Source: Lachnospiraceae bacterium UBA3863 (GTDB taxonomy: Bacteria; Bacillota; Clostridia; Lachnospirales; Lachnospiraceae). From it: a stretch of 16,010 nt of DNA. The translations under genes and the position numbers were made by a program. Below, piece by piece: positions 6,488 through 14,451 of the stretch. Every line of letters starts with the position of its first letter. The first letter of the stretch is position 1. The notes beneath the pieces were generated by a model. It saw only the letters and a program-made list of their open reading frames with translations, made no database searches and was not told where the DNA came from. The DNA is taken from NCBI GenBank assembly GCA_002392385.1, contig DGGX01000219.1, positions 514-16,523 of the forward strand, written 5' to 3'.

Positions 6488-7801
6488 ATGAGAATGCTTC
6501 TGTCAGTCGCCATTGCCCTTGCGGGCGGCCTTCTGATGACAAGGGTGTTTAAGAAGCTGCAGCTGAATTTTCCGGATGTGACGGCCTTTCTGATCGCCGG
6601 TCTGCTGGTGGGCCCCTTCGGCCTGGGCAGGCTCGGGATCGTGGGACTGGGCTTTCCGAGCATAGAGCTGGTGGAGAATGTGAGCGCTCTGTCCAATGTA
6701 GCGCTTGGTTTCATCGCTTTTGCCATCGGCAGTGAATTCAGGCTCAGCGAGCTGAAGAAAACAGGCAGACAGGCTGCCGTCGTCGGCGTCTTTCAGGCAC
6801 TCATGGCAGCAGTGATGGTGGATCTGGCCCTGGTCATCCTCCATTTCCTGCTGGGCCCCGAGGTCCTGCCTCTGCCGGTGGCCATCACCATGGGGGCCAT
6901 CGCCTCCGCGACGGCGCCTGCAGCCACCCTGATGGTCGTCCGCCAGTATAAGGCGCAGGGACCGGTGACCAGTATCCTGCTCCCGATCGTGGCCCTGGAC
7001 GATGCCGTGGGCCTGGTCGTCTTCGCGGTCTCCTTCGGGATCGCCATGGCTATGCAGGGAGGCGCACTGAATATTGTCTCCGTGATCGTCAACCCCTTTA
7101 TCGAGATCGTCGCCTCGATCCTTCTGGGCTCTCTGCTGGGGATCCTGATGACCTATATGGAGACCATGTTCTATTCGAACTCCAACCGGCTCTCCATGAC
7201 CATATCCTATGTTATAATGGCCATAGCCCTGTCCAGCGTGACCCTGCCTCTGGGTCCTGCGACCGTGTCCTTCTCCTCTCTGCTCGTATGCATGATGATG
7301 GGAACGGTCTTCTGCAACATGAGCAGCTTCTCCGCGGATATCATGGACAGAGCCTCCGGATGGACAGCGCCTCTGTACACCGTTTTCTTCGTTCTGTCCG
7401 GTGCGGAGCTGGATCTTAGCATACTCACGCAGCCGCTCGTCGTGCTGATCGGCATCACCTATATCCTGACCCGGTGTGCCGGCAAGTATCTGGGCGCGCG
7501 CGTTTCCAGCACCCTGGCCGGCTGTGAGGACAATATCCGCAGATATCTGGGCATCACCCTCTTCCCCCAGGCCGGCGTGGCCCTGGGCATGTGTGTGACG
7601 GCCCAGGCGCTCGGCGGCGAAGAGGCGCAGCTGATCCGCAGCATCACCCTGTTCGGTGTGCTGGTCTATGAGCTGGTCGGACCGGCCCTCACCAAGAGCG
7701 CCCTGACGGCTGCCGGCGAGATCACGCCGACGCCTTCCGAGAAGCTCGACCGCAGGCGTTTCCACAATAAGAACCACAGAAAGATCAGGAGCACAGTATG
7801 A
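6488..7801 (+). CDS. Cation/proton antiporter, CPA2 family (Na_H_Exchanger)
   Basis: This is a 437-residue membrane protein with about 12-13 hydrophobic helices. The CPA hallmark acidic pair is in PIVALDDAVGL (Asp171, Asp172). The unwound-helix motif corresponds to ASATAPAA (139-146). The N-terminal FPDVTAFLIAGLLVGPFGLG is typical of KefB/NapA-type exchangers. There is no C-terminal TrkA-N/RCK domain: the protein stops soon after the last helix with a basic tail, so it is a minimal CPA2 exchanger. Its likely role is exchange of Na+ or K+ for H+ across the cytoplasmic membrane; the ion cannot be told from sequence. The ribosome binding site AAGGAAG is nine bases from the ATG. Its stop codon overlaps the next start (ATGA), making it the head of a four-gene operon. 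Confidence 0.9.
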   Translation: MRMLLSVAIALAGGLLMTRVFKKLQLNFPDVTAFLIAGLLVGPFGLGRLGIVGLGFPSIELVENVSALSNVALGFIAFAIGSEFRLSELKKTGRQAAVVGVFQALMAAVMVDLALVILHFLLGPEVLPLPVAITMGAIASATAPAATLMVVRQYKAQGPVTSILLPIVALDDAVGLVVFAVSFGIAMAMQGGALNIVSVIVNPFIEIVASILLGSLLGILMTYMETMFYSNSNRLSMTISYVIMAIALSSVTLPLGPATVSFSSLLVCMMMGTVFCNMSSFSADIMDRASGWTAPLYTVFFVLSGAELDLSILTQPLVVLIGITYILTRCAGKYLGARVSSTLAGCEDNIRRYLGITLFPQAGVALGMCVTAQALGGEEAQLIRSITLFGVLVYELVGPALTKSALTAAGEITPTPSEKLDRRRFHNKNHRKIRSTV

Positions 7802-8463
7802 ATATAAGCGCTGTGATTTTTGACATGGACGGACTGCTTCTGGATTCCGAGAGGCTCTGGCTGGACTGCTGGGGTGAGGTCGCGGAGCTGAACGGCCTGG
7901 ACCCGGACGTGATCCGGACCTGCGCCTGTCGCGCGATCGGCGTCACCAAACAGAGGGCGCGGGAGGTCTTCTTCGAGACAGCCGGCCAGGGGCTGGATTA
8001 CGACGTCTATCTTCAGGAAGCGACCCGCCGTTTCCGGGCGGCGGAGGCGGAGGGCCGGCTGGTCCTCAAGTCCGGTGCCCTGGAGATCCTTCGTTTTCTG
8101 AAAGAAAGGGGCATCGCCACTGCCCTGGCCACCTCCACCGCGGAGGAGACGGCCCGCCGCCAGATGCGGGAGCGGGGCTGTCTGGATTACTTTGATATCT
8201 GCGTATTCGGAAGCCAGGTGGCAAGATCCAAGCCCGCCCCGGACATCTTCCTCGAGGCCGCCCGTATTCTGGGGCAAGATCCCGCGGACTGTCTGGTCCT
8301 GGAGGACTCCTTCAACGGCGTGCGGGCAGCGGCGGCGGCCGGTATGCACTGCATCATGGTGCCCGACCTTCTCCAGCCGGACGATGAGCTCCGGGCCCTG
8401 CCGGACTATATCATGCCCGACCTGGACACGGTCAGGCACTATCTTCAGAACAGCGCTTCATAA
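7798..8463 (+). CDS. HAD superfamily hydrolase, subfamily IA (beta-phosphoglucomutase-like)
   Basis: This is a 221-residue HAD enzyme. Motif I is DMDGLLLDSE (nucleophile Asp9, general acid Asp11), motif II is ATST (Thr112/Ser113 region), motif III Lys is in SKPAPDIF (Lys145), and motif IV is LEDS (Glu169/Asp170). The cap domain is helical and lies between motifs I and II (about 17-90), as in subfamily IA. The layout and the LEDSFNGVRAAAAAGM stretch match beta-phosphoglucomutase and related sugar-phosphate phosphatases. The substrate cannot be assigned. The start codon overlaps the antiporter stop (ATGA) with AGGAG six bases upstream. A phosphohexomutase lies two genes downstream, which fits a sugar-phosphate role but does not prove it. 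Confidence 0.88.
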   Translation: MNISAVIFDMDGLLLDSERLWLDCWGEVAELNGLDPDVIRTCACRAIGVTKQRAREVFFETAGQGLDYDVYLQEATRRFRAAEAEGRLVLKSGALEILRFLKERGIATALATSTAEETARRQMRERGCLDYFDICVFGSQVARSKPAPDIFLEAARILGQDPADCLVLEDSFNGVRAAAAAGMHCIMVPDLLQPDDELRALPDYIMPDLDTVRHYLQNSAS

Positions 8464-8489
8464 AAGACCTCTGGTGAAAGGAAGCATTT

Positions 8490-9068
8490 ATGGACACTTT
8501 TCTCCTGATCGCCGGCCTGGGCAACCCGGGGCGGCAGTACAGCAACACAAGGCACAATGTGGGTTTTGAGGTGATCGACGAGCTGGTGGATGCCTACCAC
8601 TTCAGCGGCCCCGAGCGCTTCGGCAAGGCTTATATCGGAAAGGGAAGGATCGGCGGCCGGAAAGTGATCCTGATGAAGCCTCTGACCTACATGAATCTCA
8701 GCGGCGAGGCGATCCGCCAGGTGGCCGATTACTATAAGATCGATACCCGGACTGATCTTCTCGTCATCTCCGACGACATCGACCTGCCGGTGGGCCGGCT
8801 GCGCCTGCGCATGAAGGGCAGCGCCGGCAGCCACAACGGCCTCAAGAACATTGTGAAAATGCTGGGGAGCGGGGATTTTGCGCGGATCCGTGTCGGCGTC
8901 GGCGGCAAGCCCGACCCCGACTACGACCTCGCCGACTATGTCCTCGGTCACTTCGGCAAGGAGGACCGCGAGACCATGGACATCGCCGTCAAGCGGGCCG
9001 CGGAGGCCGCCGCCTGCTGGGCGGAGAACGGCATCGACCTGGCCATGAACAGGTATAACACGAAATAA
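8490..9068 (+). CDS. pth: Peptidyl-tRNA hydrolase
   Basis: This is a 192-residue protein of normal bacterial Pth length. It cleaves peptidyl-tRNA released from stalled ribosomes, recycling tRNA in the cytosol. The key residues are all visible: GLGNPGRQY with Asn12, catalytic His22 in NTRHNVGF, Asn69 in KPLTYMNLSG, the catalytic-site Asp in SDDIDLPVGRLR (95-96), and Asn116 in GSAGSHNGLKNI. AAAGGAAG at 8477-8484 precedes the ATG. It lies 26 bp after the HAD gene and 40 bp before the mutase, apparently in one operon. The commoner neighbours of pth (ribose-phosphate pyrophosphokinase, mfd) are absent. Confidence 0.97.
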   Translation: MDTFLLIAGLGNPGRQYSNTRHNVGFEVIDELVDAYHFSGPERFGKAYIGKGRIGGRKVILMKPLTYMNLSGEAIRQVADYYKIDTRTDLLVISDDIDLPVGRLRLRMKGSAGSHNGLKNIVKMLGSGDFARIRVGVGGKPDPDYDLADYVLGHFGKEDRETMDIAVKRAAEAAACWAENGIDLAMNRYNTK

Positions 9069-9108
9069 GACATTGTTATTCATATCACCGCGATGACAGG
9101 AGGGGCCG

Positions 9109-10659
9109 ATGAGTATCGAAAGACTGTTTTCAAGACTGCAGAACGGCAGCGACGTGCGCGGCGCGGCCATCGGAACGGACACAGAGGCGCGCACACTGAC
9201 ACCGGACCTGGCCCAGTATATCGCCTGCGGCTTCGTCCAGTGGCTGGCGGACCGCACCGGCAAGGAGCCGGCCGCCCTGCGGATCGGCGTGGGCAATGAC
9301 AGCCGGGTGACGGCGGATGTGATCCGGGAAGCCTGCCTCAGGGGCATGAGCCAGGCGCAGATTTTTGACTGCGGTCTCACTTCCACGCCGGCCATGTTCC
9401 AGTCAACGGTGCTTGAGGCAACCTCTTTTGACGGGGCGGCCATGATCACAGCCAGTCATCTCCCCTACAACCGCAACGGGATCAAGTTCTTCACGAAAGA
9501 CGGCGGTCTTGAGAAAGCCGATCTCACGGACGTCCTGCGGCGGGCGGCAGCTCTTGCGGAGCAGTACGGCGAGGAGGATCCGGAGGCGCTGGTCAGCGCA
9601 GCCCGTCTCCCCGTCTGCCAGGGCAAGGTCGCGGAGAAATGTCCTCTTTCCGACCTCTACGCAGCCCATATGCGGGACATGATCTGCGCCGGCGTGGCGG
9701 CGGAGGACTACGCGCATCCCCTGGACGGCCTTAAGATCGTCGTGGATGCCGGCAACGGCGCGGCCGGATTTTTTGCCACCCGGATCCTGGAGCCCCTGGG
9801 CGCGGACATCGGCGGCAGCCAGTTCCTGGAGCCCGACGGCACCTTCCCCAACCACGTCCCCAATCCCGAGAACGGGGAGGCCATGGCTTCCGTGACCGCG
9901 GCCGTGCTGGCCCATCACGCGGACCTGGGCGTCATCTTCGACTGCGACGGCGACCGCGGCGCGGTGGTATTCGCCGACGGCACGCCCGTGAACCGCAATA
10001 CCCTGATCGCCCTGCTGGCGGCGATCATCCGGGATACCGCCCCCGGCTCCACCATCGTGACCGATTCCATCACTTCCGATGAACTCCACACCTTCCTGGA
10101 GCAGGACCTGGGGATGAAGCACCTGCGCTTCAAGCGGGGCTACAAGAACGTCATCAACAAGGGGATCGAGCTGAACGCTGCCGGCGAAGACTGCGAGCTG
10201 GCCATCGAGACCTCCGGCCACGGCGCCTTCAAGGAGAACTACTTCTCGGACGACGGCGCCTACATCGCCGTCAAGATCATCATCCGCATGGCCCGCATGA
10301 TGCGCGAAGGCAAGCGCATTGAGGACCTGATCTCCGCCCTCCGCCACCCCGCCGAGAGCATCGAGATCCGCTTCCAAATCCAGGAGGAGGACTTCGCGGC
10401 CTGCGGCAACGAGGCCCTCGCGGACCTCGAGACCTTCGCCCGCCAGGACCCCCGCTTCCACATCGTATTCCCCAACTACGAGGGCATCCGCATCGCCTTC
10501 GACGACCAGGAAGTCAAGGGCTGGCTCCTCCTCCGCCGCTCCCTCCACGACCCCGTCCTCCCCATGAACATCGAGGCCCAGGCCCCCGGCGGCACCGACA
10601 TCATCCTCGACCGGATCGCCCCCTTCATCACCTCACACAGGGGACGGTTCTCTGTGTGA
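9109..10659 (+). CDS. Alpha-D-phosphohexomutase (phosphoglucomutase/phosphomannomutase family)
   Basis: This is a 516-residue protein with the four-domain phosphohexomutase layout. The phosphoserine loop is TASHLPYNRNGIKFF (Ser116), the metal loop DCDGDRGAVV (Asp278, 280, 282), the sugar-binding loop ETSGHGAF (367-374), and the C-terminal phosphate-binding loop LLRRSLHDPVLPMNIEA. It converts hexose 1- and 6-phosphates (glucose or mannose), feeding cell-envelope sugar nucleotide synthesis. The ribosome binding site AGGAGGG is at 9098-9104. The C-terminus is odd: the last eight residues (SHRGRFSV) and the stop codon are encoded by a RAYT-type repeat arm at 10632-10660, so the native end has been replaced. 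The catalytic loops are intact and the enzyme is probably functional. Confidence 0.92.
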   Translation: MSIERLFSRLQNGSDVRGAAIGTDTEARTLTPDLAQYIACGFVQWLADRTGKEPAALRIGVGNDSRVTADVIREACLRGMSQAQIFDCGLTSTPAMFQSTVLEATSFDGAAMITASHLPYNRNGIKFFTKDGGLEKADLTDVLRRAAALAEQYGEEDPEALVSAARLPVCQGKVAEKCPLSDLYAAHMRDMICAGVAAEDYAHPLDGLKIVVDAGNGAAGFFATRILEPLGADIGGSQFLEPDGTFPNHVPNPENGEAMASVTAAVLAHHADLGVIFDCDGDRGAVVFADGTPVNRNTLIALLAAIIRDTAPGSTIVTDSITSDELHTFLEQDLGMKHLRFKRGYKNVINKGIELNAAGEDCELAIETSGHGAFKENYFSDDGAYIAVKIIIRMARMMREGKRIEDLISALRHPAESIEIRFQIQEEDFAACGNEALADLETFARQDPRFHIVFPNYEGIRIAFDDQEVKGWLLLRRSLHDPVLPMNIEAQAPGGTDIILDRIAPFITSHRGRFSV

Positions 10660-10660
10660 G
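10632..10660 (+). repeat. Solitary REP-like arm (copy 1) forming the 3' end of the phosphohexomutase gene
   Basis: This is a 29-bp arm with the perfect stem CTCACACAG/CTGTGTGAG around the asymmetric loop GGGACGGTTCT. Unlike the other copies it has no partner arm and no core. It contains the mutase stop codon and sits at the broken 5' edge of a truncated acetyltransferase gene. This suggests a recombination junction. Confidence 0.85.
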
Positions 10661-11011
10661 GAAGGCCTGCATCACAATGACCTTGCGGAAAAAGACGATG
10701 AAGCGGAGCTGGGCTACTGGATCGGCGTTCCTTACTGGGGGCGGGGCCTTGTGCCGGAAGCCGCCCGGGAAGTGCTCCGACATGCCTTTGAGGATCTGCG
10801 CCTTGCGCGCGTCTGGTGCGGTTATTATGACGGTAATGAGAAGTCCAGGCAGGTCCAGGAGAAGCTCGGCTTCAAATACCAGCGGACGACCGAAAACCTG
10901 CCGGTGCCCCAGATGGGTGAGACACGCAAGAGCCACGTAAACCTCATGACACGGGAAGACTGGCTGATCAGCAGGCACATCCATGCTCTTCCATTACGGC
11001 AGGATCTTTGA
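10660..11011 (+). pseudogene. GNAT acetyltransferase remnant (RimJ/RimL-type), N-terminus lost
   Basis: The frame starting at 10661 reads through the acetyl-CoA-binding half of a RimJ-type GNAT: DEAELGYWIGVPYWGRGLVPEAA, then FEDLRLARVWCGYYDGNEKSRQ, then KLGF, and a tail with MTREDWL. This is the normal order for the C-terminal two thirds of the family. The first 60 or so residues and any start codon with a ribosome binding site are missing. The frame runs open back into the REP-like arm (copy 1), so the break is at the repeat. A GTG at 10751 could start only an 86-residue fragment. It is very probably non-functional, cut by repeat-mediated rearrangement. The frame ends at 11011, overlapping a second GNAT fragment. 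Confidence 0.75.
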
Positions 11012-11216
11012 GATCAATGACCTTGCCGTGGATCCGGCATACCAGCACCGGGGCATCGCCAGACGACTTCTGGAAAGATGCCTTGCGGATATGAAGACCA
11101 GGGGCATCGCCGGCATCCACCTCATCACTGCCGGCACCGGCATCCTCCCCGCCTTCTACGAAGAATACGGCTTCAAGAAAGAAAATGAAGTGATCCTGAT
11201 GGGCCTGGAGCTGTGA
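10983..11216 (+). pseudogene. Second GNAT acetyltransferase fragment (C-terminal half)
   Basis: This 77-residue frame carries the GNAT motif A, INDLAVDPAYQHRGIARRLL (R/QxxGxG/A acetyl-CoA loop as QHRGIA), and the later ITAGTGILPAFYEEYGFKKENEVILMGLEL. A full GNAT has about 140-160 residues, so the N-terminal half (strands 1-3) is missing. A stop codon lies in frame at 10965-10967 and there is no good ribosome binding site before the ATG. It comes from a different GNAT subfamily than the remnant just upstream, so two different acetyltransferase genes have been joined here. A short active protein is unlikely but cannot be excluded. It ends 13 bp before the next gene. Confidence 0.65.
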
Positions 11217-11229
11217 GAAGGAGAATACC

Positions 11230-12243
11230 ATGGAGCAGATCACGGTCCGATTAATATCGAAAAGAGGTCTTTGCGACCAGATCATAACTGGATTTCTGAT
11301 GCTGGAGGAGCGCCTGGGACGCAAGCGCTTTCCGCTGCGGTTCGAGCGGGTGAACGGTCATCCGGACGCGTCCACGCCTCTGGTGGAGGTGCAGATCGGA
11401 GACGCGCTGCTCTATTACGACACGGAGGATTGCTACTGGGCCACTCCGCATATGAAGAATCTTCTGGATTCCTGCACAGCCTATTTTAAGCGCAGCTATT
11501 CCGAAGACGAGAACCAGAAACGTTTCACCGAGGATCAGCATGCCAAAATCCATCCCCTGGGCTTTTATTATTCGGCCCGTTACCCGATGGGGCTGTCGCT
11601 CCGCGCACTGCAGATCGAAGGGCGAAAACTGCCGCGTTCCCTGTCCCGGGTGACGCCTGCCGAGCTGGAGGCGCCTCCGTCAGGCAACGCGGAGCCGCGG
11701 GTGATGTTCTGCACAAGGCTCTGGGACCCGGATGAGGCCAGGGACAAATACAAGGAAGACCGGATCCTGGTCTCAGAGACACGGATCCGCCTGATCCGTG
11801 CGCTGCGGGAACAATTCGGGGATCTGTTCACGGGCGGTCTCTCAGACAGCCCATATGCGCGTAAACTGGCCCCCGATCTGATCCTGCCTCCGAAGACGAC
11901 GTCGCGTCGGAACTACCTCCGACAAATGCAGAATACGGACATCGTCATTGCTTCGACAGGCCTCCATGGCAGTGTCGGGGGAAAACTCGGCGAGTACGTG
12001 GCGGCCTCCCGCGCGATCGTAACAGAGCCCCTGCTCTATGAGCCCACAGGCTCTTTTACAGAAGGTGTCCATTACCTTAGCTTCGAAACTGTGGATCAGT
12101 GCCTGGAACAGGTGGAACGCCTCCGAAAGGACCCCGAGAAGATCCGGAACATGCAGGAAGAGAACCAGCGATACTGGCAGGAATACCTCAGACCGGACAT
12201 TTTAATAGAGAACAGCTTGAAGACGGCCGGCATTCACCCATAG
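11230..12243 (+). CDS. Glycosyltransferase-like protein (GT-B fold, CgeB/GT1-like C-terminal half)
   Basis: This is a 337-residue protein, probably cytosolic, with no signal peptide or membrane helix. The C-terminal half looks like the nucleotide-sugar-binding domain of a GT-B glycosyltransferase: a strand-helix unit MQNTDIVIASTGLHGSVGGKLGEYVAASRAIVTEP, then EGVHYLSFETVDQCLEQVERLRKDPEKIRNMQEENQRYW. The acidic residue in GKLGEYVAASRAIV and the trailing helices match the Glyco_trans_1_2/CgeB pattern. The N-terminal half is unfamiliar. The donor, acceptor and pathway are unknown. AAGGAG at 11218-11223 supports the start. It may once have been co-transcribed with the broken GNAT genes upstream, as in surface-polysaccharide clusters. 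A BIME-like repeat begins directly after the stop. Confidence 0.6.
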   Translation: MEQITVRLISKRGLCDQIITGFLMLEERLGRKRFPLRFERVNGHPDASTPLVEVQIGDALLYYDTEDCYWATPHMKNLLDSCTAYFKRSYSEDENQKRFTEDQHAKIHPLGFYYSARYPMGLSLRALQIEGRKLPRSLSRVTPAELEAPPSGNAEPRVMFCTRLWDPDEARDKYKEDRILVSETRIRLIRALREQFGDLFTGGLSDSPYARKLAPDLILPPKTTSRRNYLRQMQNTDIVIASTGLHGSVGGKLGEYVAASRAIVTEPLLYEPTGSFTEGVHYLSFETVDQCLEQVERLRKDPEKIRNMQEENQRYWQEYLRPDILIENSLKTAGIHP

Positions 12244-12364
12244 GCTCTCACAGGGGACGGTTCTCTGTGTGAGCCAGTAATTATGCGGGTTTGCGGGCAA
12301 TTTGAAGGCTCTCTCACACACAGAACCGTCCCCTGTGAGAGCCCCCTGTGAGAGCCTGTGTGAG
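12244..12364. repeat. BIME-like RAYT-associated repeat (copy 2) between convergent genes
   Basis: Arm 12247-12273 (GGGGACGGTTCTC orientation), a core with ATGCGGGTTTGCGGGCAATT (12284-area) and TTGAAGGC, then the inverted arm at 12311-12341, followed by an extra partial arm (CCCTGTGAGAG...CTGTGTGAG) to 12364. It fills the whole gap between the glycosyltransferase stop (12243) and the permease stop (12369). The long arm-to-arm pairing could serve as a bidirectional transcription barrier, but there is no T-tract. Confidence 0.85.
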
Positions 12365-12368
12365 TCCC

Positions 12369-13187
12369 TTACTCCAGGTTCAGTCTACGGTCCAGAAGGA
12401 TGCCGGTGATCACTCCATAGAGGAGGATGGCAGCCGCGGATACGGCGATGGTGGATAGGAGGGCGGTGGTCATGCCGCCGATGGTGGAGCCGTCCAGAGT
12501 TTCCAGAATGAAGAGGGAGTAAGTGTTCGTGCCGGCGTTGGCCAGGAAGATACGGACCCAGTTCTCGACGATCTCAAGGCCTATGAAGGCAAGCACCGCT
12601 CCGAGGATGCGGTGGGAGGACCACTGATGGCCGATCGCAAGCGCGGCATAGATGCGCGCCAGGATGCCGGCAACAGCGAAGATACCTGTCAGAAGGATCA
12701 GGAAGAAAACGCCGATCTCCTGGATATGTTCCAGGCGCAGGCGCTGCAGGATCTCTGACAGAAGGCTGCGCAGCTGTTCGATGGCTTCCGCGTTCAGGTG
12801 GGGAAGTCCGTACGTGAGCCCGAAGACGAGTGCGCTCAGGACCCCCGCGACACCGCTCATGAAGGACCAGAAGACGGCGCTGAGCATCTTGGTGGCGATC
12901 AGAGCCGGCGTGCCGACAGGGAGGGAGAACATGAGATACCCTTCAGTCCCCAGCAGATTATTGTAGAAACGCGTCACCGACAGGACCCCTGTCATGATCA
13001 CGATTGCCAGATGGATCAGCGTGTATAGGATCGCGAGGGTCGCGACCGGCACATCCATGCCGGCTGCCTGCTCATTGAAAAATGCCATGGCGCCCAGGAC
13101 CAGCGCGCTCAGGAACGACGCGCCGTAGAGGGGCAGCATGATGCGTCCGACGGCCTTGACTTCGTATTTGAAAAGTTTGCTCAGCAT
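12369..13187 (-). CDS. ABC-2 type transporter permease
   Basis: This is a 272-residue membrane protein with about six hydrophobic helices (roughly 17-37, 49-70, 101-128, 157-185, 192-214, 240-264). The N-terminus MLSKLFKYEVKAVGRIMLPLYG is the usual amphipathic lead-in of ABC-2 permeases, and NNLLGTEGYLMFSLPVG is a stretch common in the Clostridia members paired with YtrB-type ATPases. It would form the membrane channel for the ATPase encoded just upstream. The start ATG overlaps the ATPase stop by seven bases, with GGAGGTG just before it. The substrate is unknown; members next to GntR/YtrA regulators are often linked to antibiotic or envelope stress. Confidence 0.82.
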   Translation of the reverse strand: MLSKLFKYEVKAVGRIMLPLYGASFLSALVLGAMAFFNEQAAGMDVPVATLAILYTLIHLAIVIMTGVLSVTRFYNNLLGTEGYLMFSLPVGTPALIATKMLSAVFWSFMSGVAGVLSALVFGLTYGLPHLNAEAIEQLRSLLSEILQRLRLEHIQEIGVFFLILLTGIFAVAGILARIYAALAIGHQWSSHRILGAVLAFIGLEIVENWVRIFLANAGTNTYSLFILETLDGSTIGGMTTALLSTIAVSAAAILLYGVITGILLDRRLNLE

Positions 13188-13894
13188 TTGAACACCTCCC
13201 GGAAATATCCGTCCACACTTTTGCCTGTCTCTTCGCGAAGCGCATCGGCATTCTTGTGCAGTACGACCTGCCCTTCTTTGAGAAAAACCACCTCATCCAG
13301 CACGGGCTCGACGTCCGCGATCAGGTGCGTGGAGATCAACACCATCGCTTCCGGATTGTAATTGGTAAGGATCGTGCGCAGGATGTAATCCCGCGCTGCC
13401 GGATCCACACCCGCAATGGGTTCGTCCAGCAGGTAGACCAGTGCGTCCCGGCTCATGGTCAGGATGAGCTGGACTTTTTCGCGTGTGCCCTTCGACATCT
13501 TCTTGATCGTCGTGCGCTCCGGGATCTGCAGGTTCGCAAGCATCTCCTCCGCCCGGTCGCGGCGAAAATCAACATAGAAATCCTCGTAGAATCTCAGCAC
13601 GTCCTCCAGAGACATCCACTGCGGGAGATAATCCCGATCCGGCAAATAAGAGACGATGGCCTTCGTCTCTCTTCCGGGCGCAATTCCATCCACCAGGATC
13701 GTACCCTCCGAAGGGGTCAGCAGGTGCTGAGCCAGTTTGATCAAGGTCGTCTTACCGCTGCCATTGGGACCGACCAGGCCGACGATCCGTCCGCCTTCCA
13801 GCGCAAGGTTCACATGTTCCAGCGCTGTCGTAGAACCGTAACGTTTAGTCAGATTCTCACACTGCAGCAGAGTTCTGCTTCCATATTCATTCAT
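13181..13894 (-). CDS. ABC transporter ATP-binding protein (YtrB-like)
   Basis: This is a 237-residue ABC ATPase. Walker A is GPNGSGKTT (42-50), the signature motif is the variant MSKGTREK (133-140) in place of LSGGQ, Walker B is YLLDEP (154-159), the D-loop AGVDP follows, and the switch His is in STH (188-190). The Q-loop region reads YLPDRDYLP, without the usual Gln, as in the YtrB group. The start is placed at 13894 (ATG with GAGG eight bases before it); the GTG at 13918 would extend the protein by eight residues towards the repeat and lacks a ribosome binding site. It forms the transporter with the overlapping permease gene. A BIME-like repeat separates it from the regulator gene. Confidence 0.92.
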   Translation of the reverse strand: MNEYGSRTLLQCENLTKRYGSTTALEHVNLALEGGRIVGLVGPNGSGKTTLIKLAQHLLTPSEGTILVDGIAPGRETKAIVSYLPDRDYLPQWMSLEDVLRFYEDFYVDFRRDRAEEMLANLQIPERTTIKKMSKGTREKVQLILTMSRDALVYLLDEPIAGVDPAARDYILRTILTNYNPEAMVLISTHLIADVEPVLDEVVFLKEGQVVLHKNADALREETGKSVDGYFREVFKC

Positions 13895-13925
13895 TTCTGT
13901 TTCCTCTTCTCTCTTCACACGGGGT

Positions 13926-14021
13926 TCACACAGGGGACGGTTCTCTGTGTGAGCCAGGTATCATGCGGGTTTGCGGGCATTTTAAGGGTGTTCTCACACA
14001 GAGAACCGTCCCCTGTGTGAG
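13926..14021. repeat. BIME-like RAYT-associated repeat (copy 3) inside the gntR-ABC operon
   Basis: Arm 13926-13953, a core with ATGCGGGTTTGCGGGCATTT, and the inverted arm 13993-14021. It forms the whole spacer between the regulator and the ATPase gene, and its distal arm encodes the last eight residues and stop codon of the regulator. In the operon transcript it would fold into a long hairpin. Confidence 0.88.
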
Positions 14022-14377
14022 GACAGCCAGCGGTCCAGCGCCTCCCGGATCTCAGTCTCGGACATGCCTAGTGCTGTCAGCTTCTCATACATCGCCGCAA
14101 AGCAGGCATCGCTCAGTTCTTTCCTCAATGTTTCCAGCACAGCCTTATCCTCCGTCACATATCGTCCGCTGGTACGCATGCTGTAGACGAGTCCTTCCCG
14201 CTCCAGCTCCGCGAGTGCGCGCTGCATCGTATTGGGATTTACGCCCGCTTCCACAGCCAGGTCGCGCACTGCCGGCAGCTTCTGCCCCGGCGGATATTCC
14301 CCGCGGGCGATTGCCTGTCGGAACCCATCCATCAGCTGCAGATAGATTGGGACACCGGCCTCAAAATTCCATTCCAT
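13994..14377 (-). CDS. GntR family transcriptional regulator, YtrA type
   Basis: This is a 127-residue regulator. An N-terminal winged helix-turn-helix (about 8-75) has the classic GntR pattern PIYLQLMDGFRQAIARGEYPPGQKLP, AVRDLAVEAGVNPNT and LEREGLVYSMRTSGRYV. The short C-terminal helical region (about 80-118) is typical of the YtrA subfamily, which usually represses a linked ABC-2 transporter operon. The start is at ATG 14377; an in-frame TTG at 14401 is less likely. The likely operator is at 14434-14451. The last residues, SHRGRFSV and the stop, are encoded by the repeat arm (copy 3) and are identical to the end of the unrelated phosphohexomutase, so the natural C-terminus was altered by the repeat. 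Confidence 0.92.
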   Translation of the reverse strand: MEWNFEAGVPIYLQLMDGFRQAIARGEYPPGQKLPAVRDLAVEAGVNPNTMQRALAELEREGLVYSMRTSGRYVTEDKAVLETLRKELSDACFAAMYEKLTALGMSETEIREALDRWLSSHRGRFSV

Positions 14378-14433
14378 CCTGTCACCATTCCTTTGCCACA
14401 AGCTTGCTTTCTGTGTTATACATTTGTACTTAT

Positions 14434-14451
14434 GTACTAATTGATTAGTAC
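14434..14451. promoter_or_regulatory. Likely GntR operator upstream of the gntR-ABC operon
   Basis: GTACTAAT and ATTAGTAC form an 8-bp inverted repeat around a TG spacer. An extra half-like site, TTGTACTTATGTAC, lies alongside (14424-14437). It sits 57 bp before the regulator start in an AT-rich stretch with several possible -10 hexamers. GntR/YtrA operators commonly have GT...AC-ended inverted repeats, which fits autoregulation. Confidence 0.65.

Noticed and set aside
6503..7777. A 424-residue open frame on the minus strand
   Set aside because: It lies wholly opposite the antiporter gene; the composition is rich in His, Gln, Asp and Gly with no hydrophobic core, as expected for the reverse of a membrane protein gene.
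9403..10548. A 381-residue open frame on the minus strand
   Set aside because: It is antisense to the phosphohexomutase, whose catalytic loops are all present on the plus strand.
11230..12243. Treating the two GNAT fragments and the glycosyltransferase-like gene as an active sugar-acetylation cluster
   Set aside because: Both GNAT frames lack their N-terminal halves and proper starts, so no working acetyltransferase can be supported here.
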